Shown: positions 14,801 to 28,039, counted from the stretch's first letter. The stretch: DNA of 64,000 nucleotides from Onchocerca volvulus (GCA_000499405.2 HG738140.1:10133560-10197559), one strand, 5' to 3'. Notes: generated from the sequence alone by a model not told the origin. Numbers and translations: made by a program.

Positions 14801-16580
14801 ATAATATTGCTCAAGTAAACAAATAGAGGTTAGTGAAACTTACTTTTAACTGGGCAGTTACTTTAAAAGGATTTGATACAATCAAATTGTCAAGAAACAA
14901 CGAGACATAACATTAAATATTATTACTGTCGCTTGTAGTTTTACCGTAGTTTTCATCAAAAGGTAAAAATCGGTTACTAAAACAATCAAATTATTTTTTT
15001 AATTATCCTTATAAAATTTATTTTTTGTTGATCTTTCCGAAACAAGCATACACTATGGTTCCAGAAATTGCTAAAGCTGATCAAAAATGATGATTTATAA
15101 AATAGTGAAAGAAAAAAGGCAACGAATCGATCTTTTTGTGAAGATTAAAAAGAATGCAAAAATGAGAAATTTTAATTTGGCATCGGCTAATTTTTTTTTT
15201 AATTATTGATTACACTGACTAAAAAAAAAAAAATATTTCGAAAGACCACAGAAATAATGAATGGTGGTGATATTCTCAGAGAATTCTTCGAATAAAAGTA
15301 TTTTTTTCGTCATAAAAATCTTAGTTGCAAAAAATGATTATTTGTTATAAGACAATAAATAATGAAAGCTGAATGAAGTGTGCAACAAGAAAAGTATAGT
15401 AGACATTTTGGACAAAACAAGAAATACACAAAGATTTCGGGGCTTATATATTACCGTAATATAATACAGCAATGATATGGTGCAGAAATTTCCGAATAGA
15501 GTATATTTTATAGTTAAAATTTGAAATGAAGTAAAATACAAAATGAAATATAAATTTTCCTGAAAGAATCTCGATAAGAAATGACTGAGTACTTGACATT
15601 TGCTGTTTTGGTGATATAGCAATCGATTTGATGAACAAGAAATCCTGGACATATGGGAAAATGTCATCGAACAAAAAGATAAGAGAAATATACAAAATTG
15701 AAAAATGATAGAGAAAAATAAGAGTGAATAAATTTAACTGTTTTAAAAACAAATTTTATTTCTGGTTGAAATGAATTGGTTATGGTATATGAGATTCTAA
15801 ATATCAGAATATTTCTTACATGATGCATCGTTCCAATGATTTGTTTTTGGGTGAAACAAAAAAAAAGAAAAGTTTTTTACCAGAAAATGTCTCAAATTTT
15901 AGTACACCACGCTGATTGGTAAAAGACAATAACTATAGTTGGATGAGGAATAGAATTTTAAGTACTGCGAATAGGCAGACAATCAGATTGATTATGACGA
16001 TCTAATAAATATTCAAATTCACTTTCTTCGACTAATTATTTACTAATGGAATGACCGATCAAAAATGATTGGCTGAGTCATACTATACGAATATAATAAT
16101 CTAAGCTTCACGTTAACATGAATTTTGATTAATTCCTGAATATATTAAAATGCAATTACCTCAAGCTATCCAATAATTTATATTTTAATTTGCTATCGAT
16201 GCAATTTTGAACTGGAAATTCTTTACTATATTATCACTTTGTTACGTAATAAAAAGTTTCTATTACAATGTTTTATAAAAAGGGATTTGCTTTTATGTTA
16301 TGAAAATTTCTCATTCTGTTACTACCGTTATCACATACATCAAATTTAATAATTTTTTACCGCTGAAATTCTGTAAAACCTTTGTTAAAAGTATGTTCTC
16401 AAATGAATATTTCATTTGATCAACTCTCTTTTCAGGATTGGAAACTTCAATTTTTGTAGGATTATCAAAACCGAAATAAACTAGCTGTGACAATTATGTC
16501 TACTTTTACAAAACAAAATGAAGGGATTATCAGTCTTTATATAATTAAAAATGTAAATGCTGTCTGTGCTCCCTAGCATA
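8847..16580. other. Long gene-poor stretch
   Basis: About 7.7 kb of AT-rich sequence. Open frames here (up to 109 codons near 15.4 kb on the minus strand) are T/A-biased, overlap one another in several frames and have no recognisable domain. Long homopolymers occur at 10470-10492, 11140-11161 and 14406-14420. I found no splice-linked coding exons on either strand, though short exons could be missed by eye. Confidence 0.5.
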
Positions 16581-16589
16581 TCTCCGAAA

Positions 16590-17305
16590 GTTCTCCACTG
16601 ATTGCTTTTAAATTTTGATACAATCTTGAATTCGAATAGGCGGGTATTTGTTTATAAACATACTTTTTTTTACGTGTCACGTCCGTGACTGAAAGTAAGT
16701 GAAGAGGCGGAGTTTACTGACCTCGCCCTCCTTTTTTTCTCTCATTCTACTTTCTCCTCCCATCTCCCTCTCTCCTTTTCCCGAATAAAATATACGATTA
16801 GAACAAGACAAATAATATACGACTAATATAAACGTGAACGAATGACGTGGGTAGAATAAGTTTAGAATTAAAAGGAAAAAAAAATTGCTGTAAACCAGAT
16901 GCTCCAACATTTATCAACAATTATTGTTATTATTCGTTATTAATCATTATTATTTATTAGTTTATTTCTAAGTCATTCCCTTGCAACCCTCAACTAGGAT
17001 CAATGGCGATTAAAGGCGCATCATCATCATGCGCTAACAAAGGCGTCCTTTTCTATCATTTTATGTAAGAATATCAACGGGAGCAGTTTAATGCTCCGAC
17101 TCGGATTTTTTTCCCTTTATGTCGATTTCTCCTTTTTTACGTTAATAAATTTATCATTAGATTTGTTTTCTTGATATTATTGATTTATAATTATTGTGTA
17201 ATAAATAATAATGAATAATAAATAATAGCAACGCGTGTATAAAAGCATGCGCATATTCGAATGCAACGTTGTGTCAGAATTTCAAAGCAATAGGTAAGGA
17301 TTTTC
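16590..17305. repeat. Inverted pair of an interspersed repeat enclosing about 0.6 kb
   Basis: The left copy (about 16590-16660) and the right copy (about 17231-17300, opposite strand) are imperfect inverted copies. They share a core like TTTTGATACAA and TTCGAATAGGCG. The same core recurs at 58.6-58.8 kb and 63.6-63.8 kb. The interior also has inverted AAT-rich stretches, at about 16920-16970 and 17180-17225. The whole could be a non-autonomous foldback element. No target-site duplication was established. Confidence 0.5.
16985..17165 (+). repeat. LTR-like fragment related to the 42-kb BEL/Pao element
   Basis: Positions 17028-17042 are identical over 15 bases (CATGCGCTAACAAAG) to the minus strand at 42239-42253, downstream of the BEL/Pao reading frame. 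Gapped similarity continues on both sides, including an AATAAAT-containing stretch near 17145-17160. I infer a fragment of a solo LTR from the same or a related family. The alignment was made by eye. Confidence 0.4.
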
Positions 17306-17451
17306 CAATATCTAAGATTTTAAATTAATATAGATAAGACGCTTGCATACGAACTCTCGGGGGTTTAAGATTTTTGAACAAATGAACATTGACATTTTTA
17401 TTTGTATAGGTTAACTGTAGCTGGACACGTGAAGCGTGGCCGGCCCCCATA

Positions 17452-17497
17452 GACTAGCTGAATCGGCCACTTTTCGCTTGACCGAATCCAACTAGTT
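17452..17497. repeat. GC-rich imperfect hairpin, copy 1
   Basis: The arms at 17453-17470 and 17480-17496 pair imperfectly around a short TTTTCGCTT loop. The sequence is related to the hairpin at 63536-63582, sharing ACTAG...ATC(C)GGCC in both arms. Confidence 0.45.
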
Positions 17498-17499
17498 GA

Positions 17500-18929
17500 C
17501 TAACAAAGATCTAGTCCTTTGTATGACTTTTCGTCTCAGAATGTTTCCATCTTGAGATAATCGTTGTATTTTCTGCTATAAAGAACAGTAATTGTAAATT
17601 GATATTTAATATGTGCAAAATTCTGTAGAAGACAAAATAGGGAGAATGTCATCAAAACTTTCTATCTCACTCTTAATCATTTCTGAGGACAGTTATTTCG
17701 GGGATAAGTTGGAAATAAGTTGAGATAAGTCAAGCGAAATTGGTTGGAAGAGTGAATAAGAATGAATAGATATTGTCATCTTCTAAATGTACAATGTATC
17801 AAGATATGATTATTCTTTCTTCCATTTCGAATTAATTCTGAGAGCAAGAATTTTCAATAAAGTAAAAAAAAAAAAAAAAGAAAGAAAAAATGATAATCAC
17901 AACAAATTCTTCAACTTATTGCATCATTTTTTCCCTATTTTCGCGCCTTGTTTGGAATTAATCTTCAAAATGAACCGAGCATTGCGTAGATGCTAAGACA
18001 TACGTATTATCATTTTATTCTATACTTTTCTGACGACAAAAACTGAATATACATTGGTGACATCAACAAAGCACTTAATGATCACACCCTCTGCAATCAT
18101 GAAAAACTGATCAGGTTTGCTGCATTATTAGTTTTGTCTAATTTTGATTGCTAATATCTCTCACGAATAGTCTATTATGAATTTATAGAAACAATCCTGA
18201 CATATATGGGTAATATATGGCCATATCTCGAACTCATCGTTTACACTATTGTTTTTTCTTTCAATTTCACAAAAATTGTGCAAAATAACGAACTTTACGT
18301 AGATAATCGAGGAATTTTCCTACATCTGCAAATAAATAAAAAAGTTAATCAAATCTGGCGATAAAAAAGTGAAAAATTTCCAAAGTTTTATTCTTAAAAA
18401 TAACTGGATTTTAACTGGTCATTCACAAAGGATCTTAAAAATGCAATGATCACATCTGAGTTTGCAAAGAGCTATGCAAAACTTCTCTCCACAAATATTC
18501 GCATGGTTGCCAGATAAATGACTAGCTGCAAATCCATTTCACAAATATGTCTCCAATCTGTCCGCTCCAAGTACCATATAAACCTCTCTGTGCATATCAC
18601 TTGCAAAATAACGTGAGTTATTAGAGAAGAGATATGAAGCAGACATAAGAGGACCGTATTAAATATAACGAGGTGAGATGGTTGTTGGTAGATACATTAT
18701 CTCTATCTTTTTATTTAGCTGAGGTTGAGGTAGGAGGTCAGTCTGAAATGGAACTTCACGTATCATCTCTAGATTATCCCATCTTCTTTTATAAAAGACA
18801 AGAACAAAACAGCATGGTGCCTTCGTCCCGAATTTTGCAATCGAATCATCCATTCAACTTGTTTGCGATGCAGTTGTTTCTGAGGTTCTTTGGTACATGG
18901 CAAAAGTTCTTAATTTTTAACTTATTTCA
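17500..18929. other. Upstream region of CCDC93
   Basis: Mostly non-coding. A 107-codon frame (18673-18996, +) overlaps the CCDC93 start in another frame and has no recognisable domain. No clear promoter elements were seen. Confidence 0.4.
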
Positions 18930-18930
18930 G
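18929..18930 (+). promoter_or_regulatory. Candidate spliced-leader acceptor for CCDC93
   Basis: A strong acceptor (CTTATTTCAG) lies 50 bases before the ATG at 18981, and no upstream coding exon can join it. Nematodes commonly trans-splice a leader at such sites; this is inference. Confidence 0.4.
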
Positions 18931-18980
18931 TTTCTGCTTAATTTATTACGACGATTACATCGTGCTGCATTCGATAGCCA

Positions 18981-21900
18981 ATGGCTTCAAATATAATATC
19001 TGCTAGAGAAGTATGTCCATTACTTTTGCTCTTCTACGAGTTTGGATCCAGTCACAGCTTAATTGTTTTTATCTCATAAGTTTTACACAAGTATTTGTAA
19101 TGAACTGAATGAACCATAAACTTCAAATAATACGCAGTCAGGCTATCCCTTTTCTTGCTCCGGATCTTTTTCCTAACAAATAGCTGTTTAAAAAATTCTA
19201 GTTTCTAATCGCTCATCATAATAATACATGATAACATATGAAGTCAATTAATCGCTACTTAACCAACTTTAAATTGCAGTTTGATATACGTGAAGACGAA
19301 GAACAGCTGACAAAGTTGCAAGATATCATCGACTTACTCGTTGCTGCAGGCTATTTTCGAGCCCGTATCAAATCAATCCCTCATTTCGATAGGGTTTGCG
19401 AAATTTGGTTTCTTGGCCTTAAAATTACAGATCATCTTAAAGTTTGGAAACAAATCATTTTTTGGTCTAGAAGAAATAAAATTTCATTAGTGGAAAAAGA
19501 TATTTTTAATGGTTTCTGAATTGTTTAAAACTGTTTTATATGCACGTTTTATGTGTAAGGACCAAATATTTTAATACTTATTTTGATTGAATCTTTTTTG
19601 TAGTCTTTTTTTTTTTGTGGGAATTCCGAAAGTTTATTAGCTAGTTGATCTTTCGATGATTTATTAATTCCTTTAATTTACGAACAAATTAATTTTACTG
19701 TTTAAGGAATCAATTTTCAGATTTCTCTCAGTGTAATGGATTAGAGTGTTTCCATTGTTTTGCGAAAATCCTTATAGAATTTTTCGTCTGAATTTTCTGG
19801 ACCCGATGAAAATAGTTAATGAGGTAAAACAAAGACAAAACAATTGAAATTGCAGATAGTTGGTGGAATAGTATGGTGTATAACGTTATGCAACCATACA
19901 ATTGACGTCGATTTGTTTTATTCAGAAAATGCTACCATTGGTCAGAAGATGTTAGTACATTGAGATTACTTACTACTTCAGAAATTCTATTGATATCCTT
20001 CAAATGAAAGTTATTAATTTTCTAAAAATTAGGAAATATTTCTGGAATTAAGAAAATGGACGTCTGAATCTCTTTTGAATTTAAACTTCTTTCAGAGCGT
20101 TAACTGAAAAAGTAGTGGAAATTTTACCTCAGTTGAAATGTCCCTATACTATTGAACCATATCAAATTCAAGGCCTTGACTCTATCCACATTTTTCCTCT
20201 TGTCCAGGTAGTTCTCTTTATTTTTGCATTTATAAGTTAAGCCGTAAAATGGTTTCACTTTTAAATAATAATAATTGTAAAAATCAAAATCTGACAAAAT
20301 ATTAGCATTTATTTATGAAAGAAATAAAATTCGTTGATTTTATTTTTTTATAAATAACTGCTAATATTTTAGTAACGAATGAAGATGTTATCTTACTTTC
20401 TGAACAGTTAACTAGACCCAAATATTTAGTGGCTTGTTAGAGAAGCTGTTCATGCGAAAGAGCAGTATGGTGATAGTATACGAAATCATGCTGTATATCA
20501 GTTCGCTCAGCGATTCTGTTTTTCAAAGGTTATTTCCCAGAGATTCAATGATTGTTTTTCAACTTTTCTTAGAGATTTTTTTCTAAAATGATTTTGAAAC
20601 AGTTTAATTACTGGAATTTACAATTTTTATTCTTAGCTTTCAGGATAAATACGCAGAGAAACAAAGAAGTAATTTTTCAAACAATTACCTCAGCGTGAAA
20701 ACTAAGTGTTTACCCCAACGCATTTATAAACAAAAGGGCGATGTCAAACCACCGGATTTGCGAACTGATGTTCGCTGTACTTTATTGGAATACAGCTGGT
20801 TCGTTGAATAATTTCGAAACTGATAGACAAATGTAGTGGTGCAAGATAAAATTTTTAAATAATTAGATTTTCACGATGTTATTACAAGCGTCATTGATTT
20901 TAATAGATAAGATAAAGTGAGCAACATAGCTTCACAGTTTAATAGATAAACTAATGCAGGAAAGGTGTCTCTAATGTAGCAGTTCAGGAAAAATCTGAAT
21001 GGTTTGGAAACGATAAAGCAGATGAAAATACGGTAAGACTGTGAACGTTTATATTTTCAGTTTATTAAAATGCCGGATCACTTAGCATTGAAAGTACTGT
21101 TGTTGTGAATAAAATTTAAGGGAATTTTGATAATTTCAATTTTTTTATGGAATTAAAATTCAAATAAGTTAATTAGAAGTGTCTTAGCACAACAGAATTA
21201 GAAGAGCTTATATTGTGATAATATGGCGCAATGAGCATTCATGATCTATCTAAAAATGAGAAACTGATCATTTGAGTTGTAGAAGGCCGATGAACTCATA
21301 CAATTGTCAGAAGCGGAAATTCAAGCAACGAAACAACGATTGTCATCAAAAACATTAGCTCAGATCATTGATATATCGGAATTTGATACTGATGGGCTAA
21401 AGAAAGAGGTTTCTTATAAGGCTAATATGTTTGCAGATCAAATTTTTTAATTCCTTACTTATATCTCATTTAATTTTTTTTTCTTCCAAATTTATTTCTA
21501 GATCGGTTTTGCTCAACGACATCAGCAAATTATTTGCAGTAACACATCGGTAATAGAAAAACAATTAATGGAAGTTAGTTTTATACTAATTTGGTAACGA
21601 GATTAGATTAATCGAATAAGATTCATAATAAATGATTATTGTGGTTCTTTTTAGTTTTTTATAGCTCAAAGAAGAAGAAAGACTTTTGGACGAATCCCTA
21701 AAAAATCTCCAACAGAGGAAGGAGGTCCAATTACGCGAAATGGATGAAATCGACAGCAGAATAACCGAATTTGAGCAATTAGTTGGCAGCTATAGTATAG
21801 AGTAAAATAAAATACTTTTAAATTTGTTCCATTAATATTATTTTTTCAGGTTCTCTTTTTTCTTTTAACTGCATTTTTGAATTATTTATGATTATCTAGA

Positions 21901-23687
21901 TTTCTTTTCAGAACAGTGGAAAGGTTGAAACATTTGCTAGTTGAGCATGATGAGATTTATAAGCGAGAAATGGATTTCAAAGCAAACTGTCGAAATGAGC
22001 TGCGACAGTTGGATGAAATTCTTGAACAACTAAAAGTAATAAGCTTATGAAGGAAAAAATAAAATTTTTTGATTATTTTGATGATGAAAATCATCGCAGA
22101 AACTTGGAATCTATATTTCATCTTTTTTTTTTTTTTTAAACATATTTAATTATTGTATTATATACACATATTAACTGTTGTATTATTCCTTTTTTGTATC
22201 ATCTTCAAAAATTAAAAAACAGCATACATTTTTGAGTTGAAGGATAATGGCGAATCAGTGAGGAATTTAAGCTTGGAAGAGGAGCAACATCAAGCAAATA
22301 GTCGGTTGGAGTTGGCAGATTTAAATCGACAGATTGCAGTTCAGCAGCGTATGCTCGACAATGTTCCAGCGCAAACTGAAATCACTCAGTATCAGCGGAG
22401 AATTATCGAACTTTATAATCAAAGTTTGTAATCTAAACAAAGATAGGGATTCTAAATAATTATTTTGAAGAAATGACTTTTTCAACAGTTATTCACTCTT
22501 CCTTATATCAGTTGGATTTAACATGTACTTTTGTCCTTAGTAAATTTTTATGATGCCATTATATGGCAGATTTTTTCAAATATTTCTTGCAAAAGATTTT
22601 GAAATTATAGTGGCAAGTAAGCATCGAGAAACGAAGCAATTTTACATTTTACATAATACTTTGGTTGATATCAAAATGTTCATGAAAAAAGAAGTTGACA
22701 TGCTGAACAGTATCGATGACATACAGGATTTGTAATTTTTCTGTTATTTGTTGCAAATTTATAAATTTCATATTTACGGATCAAAAAATTCTTTATTGCC
22801 ATTGTGATTGGTCTTAAGTCAATTTTTATGTTGTAGGACATCGAAGCAAAATTACAAGGATTCATTTGTTGAGAATTTACAGAAAATATTGAAAGGTGTT
22901 GATGCTTCTCTTGATAAGGTTTGTTATTATTATTTAATTTGGTCCCATATGGTGATTTTTGCGGCTGTATCTGTTGAAGGCCTTATGATTAAAGCTGATG
23001 TTTCGCAAAGAAAATTTTTATAAAAAGAAAGGATGCTGATAAGATTCCCTATATTTTAAATGGATTAACTTTTAAACTATTCGTTTAATTTCTCAAGTTT
23101 CATTAATTTCATTTTTTATCTATAGCTAATATCTTCATAGGTATCAACAAAGCAGAAAGAACTACAAGATAGAAGGGATAAATTATATGGAGAATACCAG
23201 TATTTGTTAGAAAAAGAACGCTTGTATTACAAAAGAGTTGATGATTTCAAAAATGTTAGCTCTATTTTACAATTCTACAACCCTATATTATAGACCATTG
23301 CATTCGTTTCTTCAGATGAGTAAAGAAAATATGAGGAATTAAAGCATTATTGCATGTGATTTTTTGGATACAGCATTAATATTAGCTGAGTTTGAAATTT
23401 GGAGATTTGGGTGGGTGTTATCTGAAATCTCTCCTTTTATTTCTATTTGTTCTTCCAGTTGTCAAGTTTCTTTACTCAAGATTTCATTCTTCTAGTAATA
23501 GAAGAATGAAATCTTGAGTAAAGAAACTTTCAATCTTTATAATAAAATTAATTTTGGACTTAATTTTCATGTTTTTCGGTATTTCACGGTTAATTATTCA
23601 GCTCTCACTTTCTTATTTTCTTTTTTGCAGGCTTGTCATGAAAATGAAGAACTAAAGCGCAAAGTAGAAGGTGAAAATTTGGTTTAA
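18981..23687 (+). CDS. CCDC93: CCDC93 homologue (CCC complex, endosomal recycling)
   Basis: CCDC93 pairs with CCDC22 and COMMD proteins in the CCC complex, which works with Retriever and WASH in endosome-to-surface recycling. Sixteen exons join in phase: 18981-19010, 19280-19393, 19856-19950, 20096-20207, 20430-20528, 20644-20798, 20960-21032, 21283-21408, 21502-21573, 21665-21801, 21912-22035, 22237-22423, 22611-22731, 22837-22918, 23141-23254 and 23631-23687, giving about 565 residues (human about 630). The N-terminal half matches the family closely: [66 protein letters not shown]. The second half is coiled coil, with [20 protein letters not shown] and [13 protein letters not shown] conserved. 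Exon 12 uses a weak acceptor (TTTTGAG). AATAAA at 23858-23863 is a likely poly(A) signal. Confidence 0.95.
23464..23529. repeat. Perfect 31-bp inverted repeat with 4-nt loop, intronic
   Basis: The arms 23464-23494 and 23499-23529 are exact reverse complements around GTAA. They lie in the last CCDC93 intron (23255-23630). The stem is AT-rich but not simple sequence. Confidence 0.9.
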
Positions 23688-24323
23688 AAACTTGACCATT
23701 TTAAGGTGAAAGCATTTTTAAAAATTGATATTAATTTCTTCGATCAAGGATTCAAAATTTAAATTCATTTATATTGGATCTATAAAATTGGGATATTTAT
23801 AGAATAACTTCATTCCAATTCGTATAATAGTTGCATTGTTTTGTTCTTCGCATTGTTAATAAATTGTTCTCATTTTAATGCATATTTATATATATATATA
23901 TATATTTTTTTTTTTTGTTGAAGCCGTCATAAATTATTTCGGTATTCTGTTTTATCATTTTATCTATTTTTATTTCTGTGAAATATCCATTTCAATTTTT
24001 TTGGAAATATTAAATAAAAAATAATTAATTTTTTCCAGGTTGCGTTACAGTTTTGAGTCTCGAGAATATAATTTTCAAAAAATGTTGTCGGATTTGTCGG
24101 ACTGTCTTACATCTCAAATTTATTGTAAATTATTTATCTTTGGCGGATCAAATCGTGAAATTAAGACTCCATGTGATGTCAAATGTGTATTAGCGGTAGT
24201 GATCTATTACACTATGTCTCTAATGTATGAGTTATTATGCAAGCAATCAATTCCAATAAAATATTATTACTGCCTCATAGGTCATAAATTTCACCATTAT
24301 CCGACCGACATATTTCTGGAAAG

Positions 24324-26585
24324 ATGCCCATTACGCAGATAAAATCGGCAGCTATCGAGGCAGTCATGGAATTTAGTGATAATTTCAAGGATTTCGCTTC
24401 AAGTATGCCCTGTGCAATAGGCATTGATGAAGCAGGGCGTGGACCAGTTCTTGGTCCAATGGTATACGCATGCGCCGTTACATTGTTAAATAATGAAAGT
24501 ATGCTGGTCGAAATGGGTTTGTTTATTTTATGTTTTTTCACGGTGTTCCACTGTGCGAACTCTTTTTTATATTTACAACTTTTGAACTTAATGGCATTTC
24601 GGCATAGCATCCCACTTATTAGAATATCAGCATAATCTGGAAACTTTTACTTGTACATTTGAAGTCTTGCAAATTTCTGTGCAGCAGTTATTGTCTTAAA
24701 TCAAAAGATTTCACCATTAGGTTTTTTTGTTTTGTTTACAATCATTTTTAAACGAATTTTTATGACGTTTTTATTATAGGTGTTAACGACTCAAAAGTTC
24801 TAACAGAAGCAAAACGTGAAGAGATTTTTGAAAAAATGAAAGAAGGCAGTATGTCAAAGGTTACATTTAGTTCTTCATTTCATGTTCTTTCTAAAATCAC
24901 TTCCCTATTTTCATTGACATATTTCAGTGGATAATTGGAATTTTTTTAAGTTCAGCTAATAGTTTAAAGGGGGAATTTAGATTATAAAAATATTTCGTAC
25001 TTTGCAAAAATCAGCACAGTCCAAATTGAAGTGAGGGTAAGTTATTTCTTTGGAATTATTAACAGTTCTAATATAAATCTGTTAAAAGAAGTGTTGTTTT
25101 TTTCATTAATATCCTCAAATTAAAGCAAAACATTGTTTTCATCTAAATAAGTGTATTATTGGTCAAATTAAAATGTTACTGTTTTAGCTGTTTGGATATG
25201 CTTGTCGACTGGTATCAGCGCAAATGATCAGCGCTGCTATGTTACGTCGAACGAAATGTTCATTGAATGAGTTATCACACAATTGTGCGACGGAATTGTT
25301 GAAATTAGCGATCGACAATAATATAAATGTTGTGGAGGTTAATCTGGAAGATTTCATTTGATTGAAATGAATAGCAAGGTATAACTGCTGTTCTCATGAA
25401 AAAGCTATCCTGAGCAAAAGTTGAAATATAAGAGTGCCATTGAACAATATTTCTCGAAATATATTCTAGCGGATAGAAAATAATGTTCAGATTGTATTTT
25501 TAGGTTTACATAGATACAGTTGGACCGAAAGGTCCATACCAAGCTATGTTGTGCAAGAAATTCCCAGGCATAAAAATTATTGTAGCGGAAAAAGCAGATG
25601 CGAAATTTCCAATTGTTAGTGCTGCTTCAATCATTGCAAAAGTAATTTTTTCGTTCGATATTGATTTAATTTTTTTAAAAATATATGTATTTTATTGATT
25701 AAAAATGTTATTTAAAATTGTTCTAAACTTTTATTATTTTTGTTTTTAAAGTTTTCTCAGTATTCTGCTGATGATTGTTTTGCAAATATCCATTTTTATA
25801 CTGCTAATTTGCTTCATATTGTCATTTTATTGCTTTCAGTTGTGTTTAAGCCTATCGCATCATTTTGATTTATAGCATTTCTTTCTTTTATAGTTGATTC
25901 TTCTGTGATTAATTGATTTATTTAGGTCAGACGTGACAAAACTTTAAGAAATTGGGCATTTCCGGAAGGTGTTATTAATATACCGCCAAGCGGATATGGA
26001 AGCGGTTATCCTGGAGGTATATTTTTCATGTCTCAAACTTGTGGCTTATTCTGTTTGGTTTGTTAATAATTTTTATTTAGATCCAAATACAAAGAATTTT
26101 TTACTGGAGGCAGTTGATCAAGTATTTGGATATCCAAATTTGGTGCGATTCAGCTGGAAGACAGCCGAAGTTTTACTGTATAAAAAAACAGTGAATTGTA
26201 AATGGTAAATATCAATTCATTTATGCATGTTTTTATTGTTTCCTTTTGAAATTTCAGGAAAATTTCTTGCAATAACAGTTTGAATGATAAACACGCAAAT
26301 TTGAAAGCAATTTTAAGAACAGAATAAAAAAGTTGACATCATTGCTTGATCTCTTTTTTTTTTTGTCTCTTGAAGTCAGCGAAGGTAACATTTTTTAAAG
26401 TTTGGAAATAGATGAATTTTCGAAAGCTACTAAATTTTTTTTATTTCAGGAGTGACCCCGAAAGTGCACCTGGTAGTACTATAACATCATTCTTTAAACC
26501 GAGTGGAAAGAATTACTCTTCAATAAAAAGTCGATTTTTCATTGATCGTTGTCTTTCAAATGTTTCAAAGTGCTCAGATTTTTAG
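24324..26585 (+). CDS. rnh-2: Ribonuclease H2 catalytic subunit A
   Basis: This enzyme cuts RNA in RNA:DNA hybrids and starts removal of ribonucleotides misincorporated in DNA; it acts in the nucleus in the H2 complex. Seven exons join in phase: 24324-24516, 24780-24859, 25188-25337, 25504-25641, 25926-26016, 26081-26204 and 26450-26585, giving 303 residues (human 299). The first catalytic motif is at residues 32-45 ([14 protein letters not shown], with D35 and E36). The other two acids fall in YIDTVG (D145) and KADAKFP (D173), spaced as in the human protein. [23 protein letters not shown] and [11 protein letters not shown] are also family signatures. The C-terminal ITSFFKP resembles a PCNA-interaction box without its leading Gln. 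The end of exon 2 was chosen by phase and is the least sure join. AATAAA is at 26597-26602. A TTTTTTCCAG at 24039 may start a long 5' UTR. Confidence 0.96.
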
Positions 26586-26602
26586 TTACAGATGCAAATA
26601 AA

Positions 26603-28005
26603 GTTGTAATTGATTATTTTTACTTTACGACAAATTATTGCATACACTGCACAATTTCTTATTTTACTTCAAATTTCTAAAATTTTAGGTTTTCCACAGC
26701 AAAACTAAGCTCATATTAATTTTGCATTTTAAGGATTATCATTTGCAAATACTACTTCACACTTAGAAATTTTCTCACTTCATTAAAAAATTTCATTTAG
26801 CATTCAATATATGTCTTATTATGCTTCATTTATACATTCGTTTTTATAATTTATGCTTATTTGCCATTTGCTCCAATTATACTGCTGATATTATAAATGT
26901 CATTTTTTCATCGTTTTTTTATTATCGATGTCACAGAGATAGCTTTAATTATATTATTTTGTTTTTCTGTTATTCTAATTATATTGATTTTATTGCTTTA
27001 TATTCAATTTTTTCTTTATTTTGAAACAATTATTTGAAAATCATGTCAAAAGTTTGTAATATCAAGAGAAATAATGAGATATGAAGTGAATGCATTCGTG
27101 AAAATACTTATTGTTTAATATAAAGGCTTGTATACATTAATTTCAGTTTCTGCATTGTTATATTCTTGATGAAGTATCTGACCGGTTTCCTATATGTTTC
27201 CATCATTTTGATGTTTTAATTTTTCCTCTTTTCTGCTACATTTTCTATGTTTGTATATCATTTATGGGAAAAGAAAATTTACATCATTTCAGGCGTTTTA
27301 CTCAGGGTTTTAACAAATCTTACCTTATCATGTTGCAAAAATTAAAGAATTGACATTCTTCACTACTTTTTCTATCAAGTTTGTACTGTTTTTTCGCGAG
27401 CATCATATCACTCAGCTGAATGTGAAGAAGCTATTAAGAAAGTGAAGACTTCGACAGTGGTTATGGAAGCCGAAAAACTCCTCAACGAGGAGTAGTCAGT
27501 AGGATAAAAAAAAAATGGTTAATCAATAGTTTTGATGAGTTTTAGTGGGAAATTTCGGAGAAAAAAAGATTTTGCTGAGAAGATTGGCATAAACTTGTAG
27601 AAATGTTCCCATATAGTTGCTGATTTCCGGATAATGAATTCAACGTCTATAAATACCGCCTACTTGATAGTCAGTCAACCAGCTGACTTATATTTTATGC
27701 ATTTTGCTGTTGCCTTAAATTGCAATTTGAATAAAATTAATTAAGTATCTTCACGACATTTCCTGTTAGCCTTTCCTCTGCTTGCATTTATTTTCTCTGA
27801 ATAAATCATTTTAAATTGAGGTTTAGAATTTTATACCACGAGTAATCCTAACATATCTAGTAGAATGCCAAAGAGGGGTAGTCGAAGTAAGAGAAATATA
27901 ATTTAGGTAATGTTATTCTGCTAAAGAAATCTTTCTGAGTAACTTAAAATATGTTTTATAAATAGTATTACTTTTCATTAAGTTTAAGCATTTGAATAAA
28001 TTTCA
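26603..28005. other. Intergenic with one short coding-like frame
   Basis: Mostly AT-rich. An open frame at 27346-27495 (+) has clustered normal-looking codons and ends ...VMEAEKLLNEE before TAG. It has no start codon, partner exon or known family. It could be a pseudogene scrap or chance. Confidence 0.3.
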
Positions 28006-28006
28006 G
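28005..28006 (+). promoter_or_regulatory. Candidate spliced-leader acceptor for CLPTM1L
   Basis: AAATTTCAG ends 33 bases before the ATG at 28040, with no upstream coding exon to join. A leader-addition site is inferred. Confidence 0.4.
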
Positions 28007-28039
28007 ACTTGAGCTGCTACTGGAAAAGAAGCTTGAGTT

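Noticed and set aside
15338..15752. Overlapping 102- and 109-codon minus-strand frames
   Set aside because: Open in two frames at once because of T/A bias; no domain, no splice context.
18673..18996. 107-codon + frame upstream of CCDC93
   Set aside because: Overlaps the CCDC93 start in a different frame; no domain, length near chance.
24040..24342. 100-codon + frame before RNase H2A
   Set aside because: Overlaps the true start in another frame and has no family; more likely 5' UTR or intergenic.
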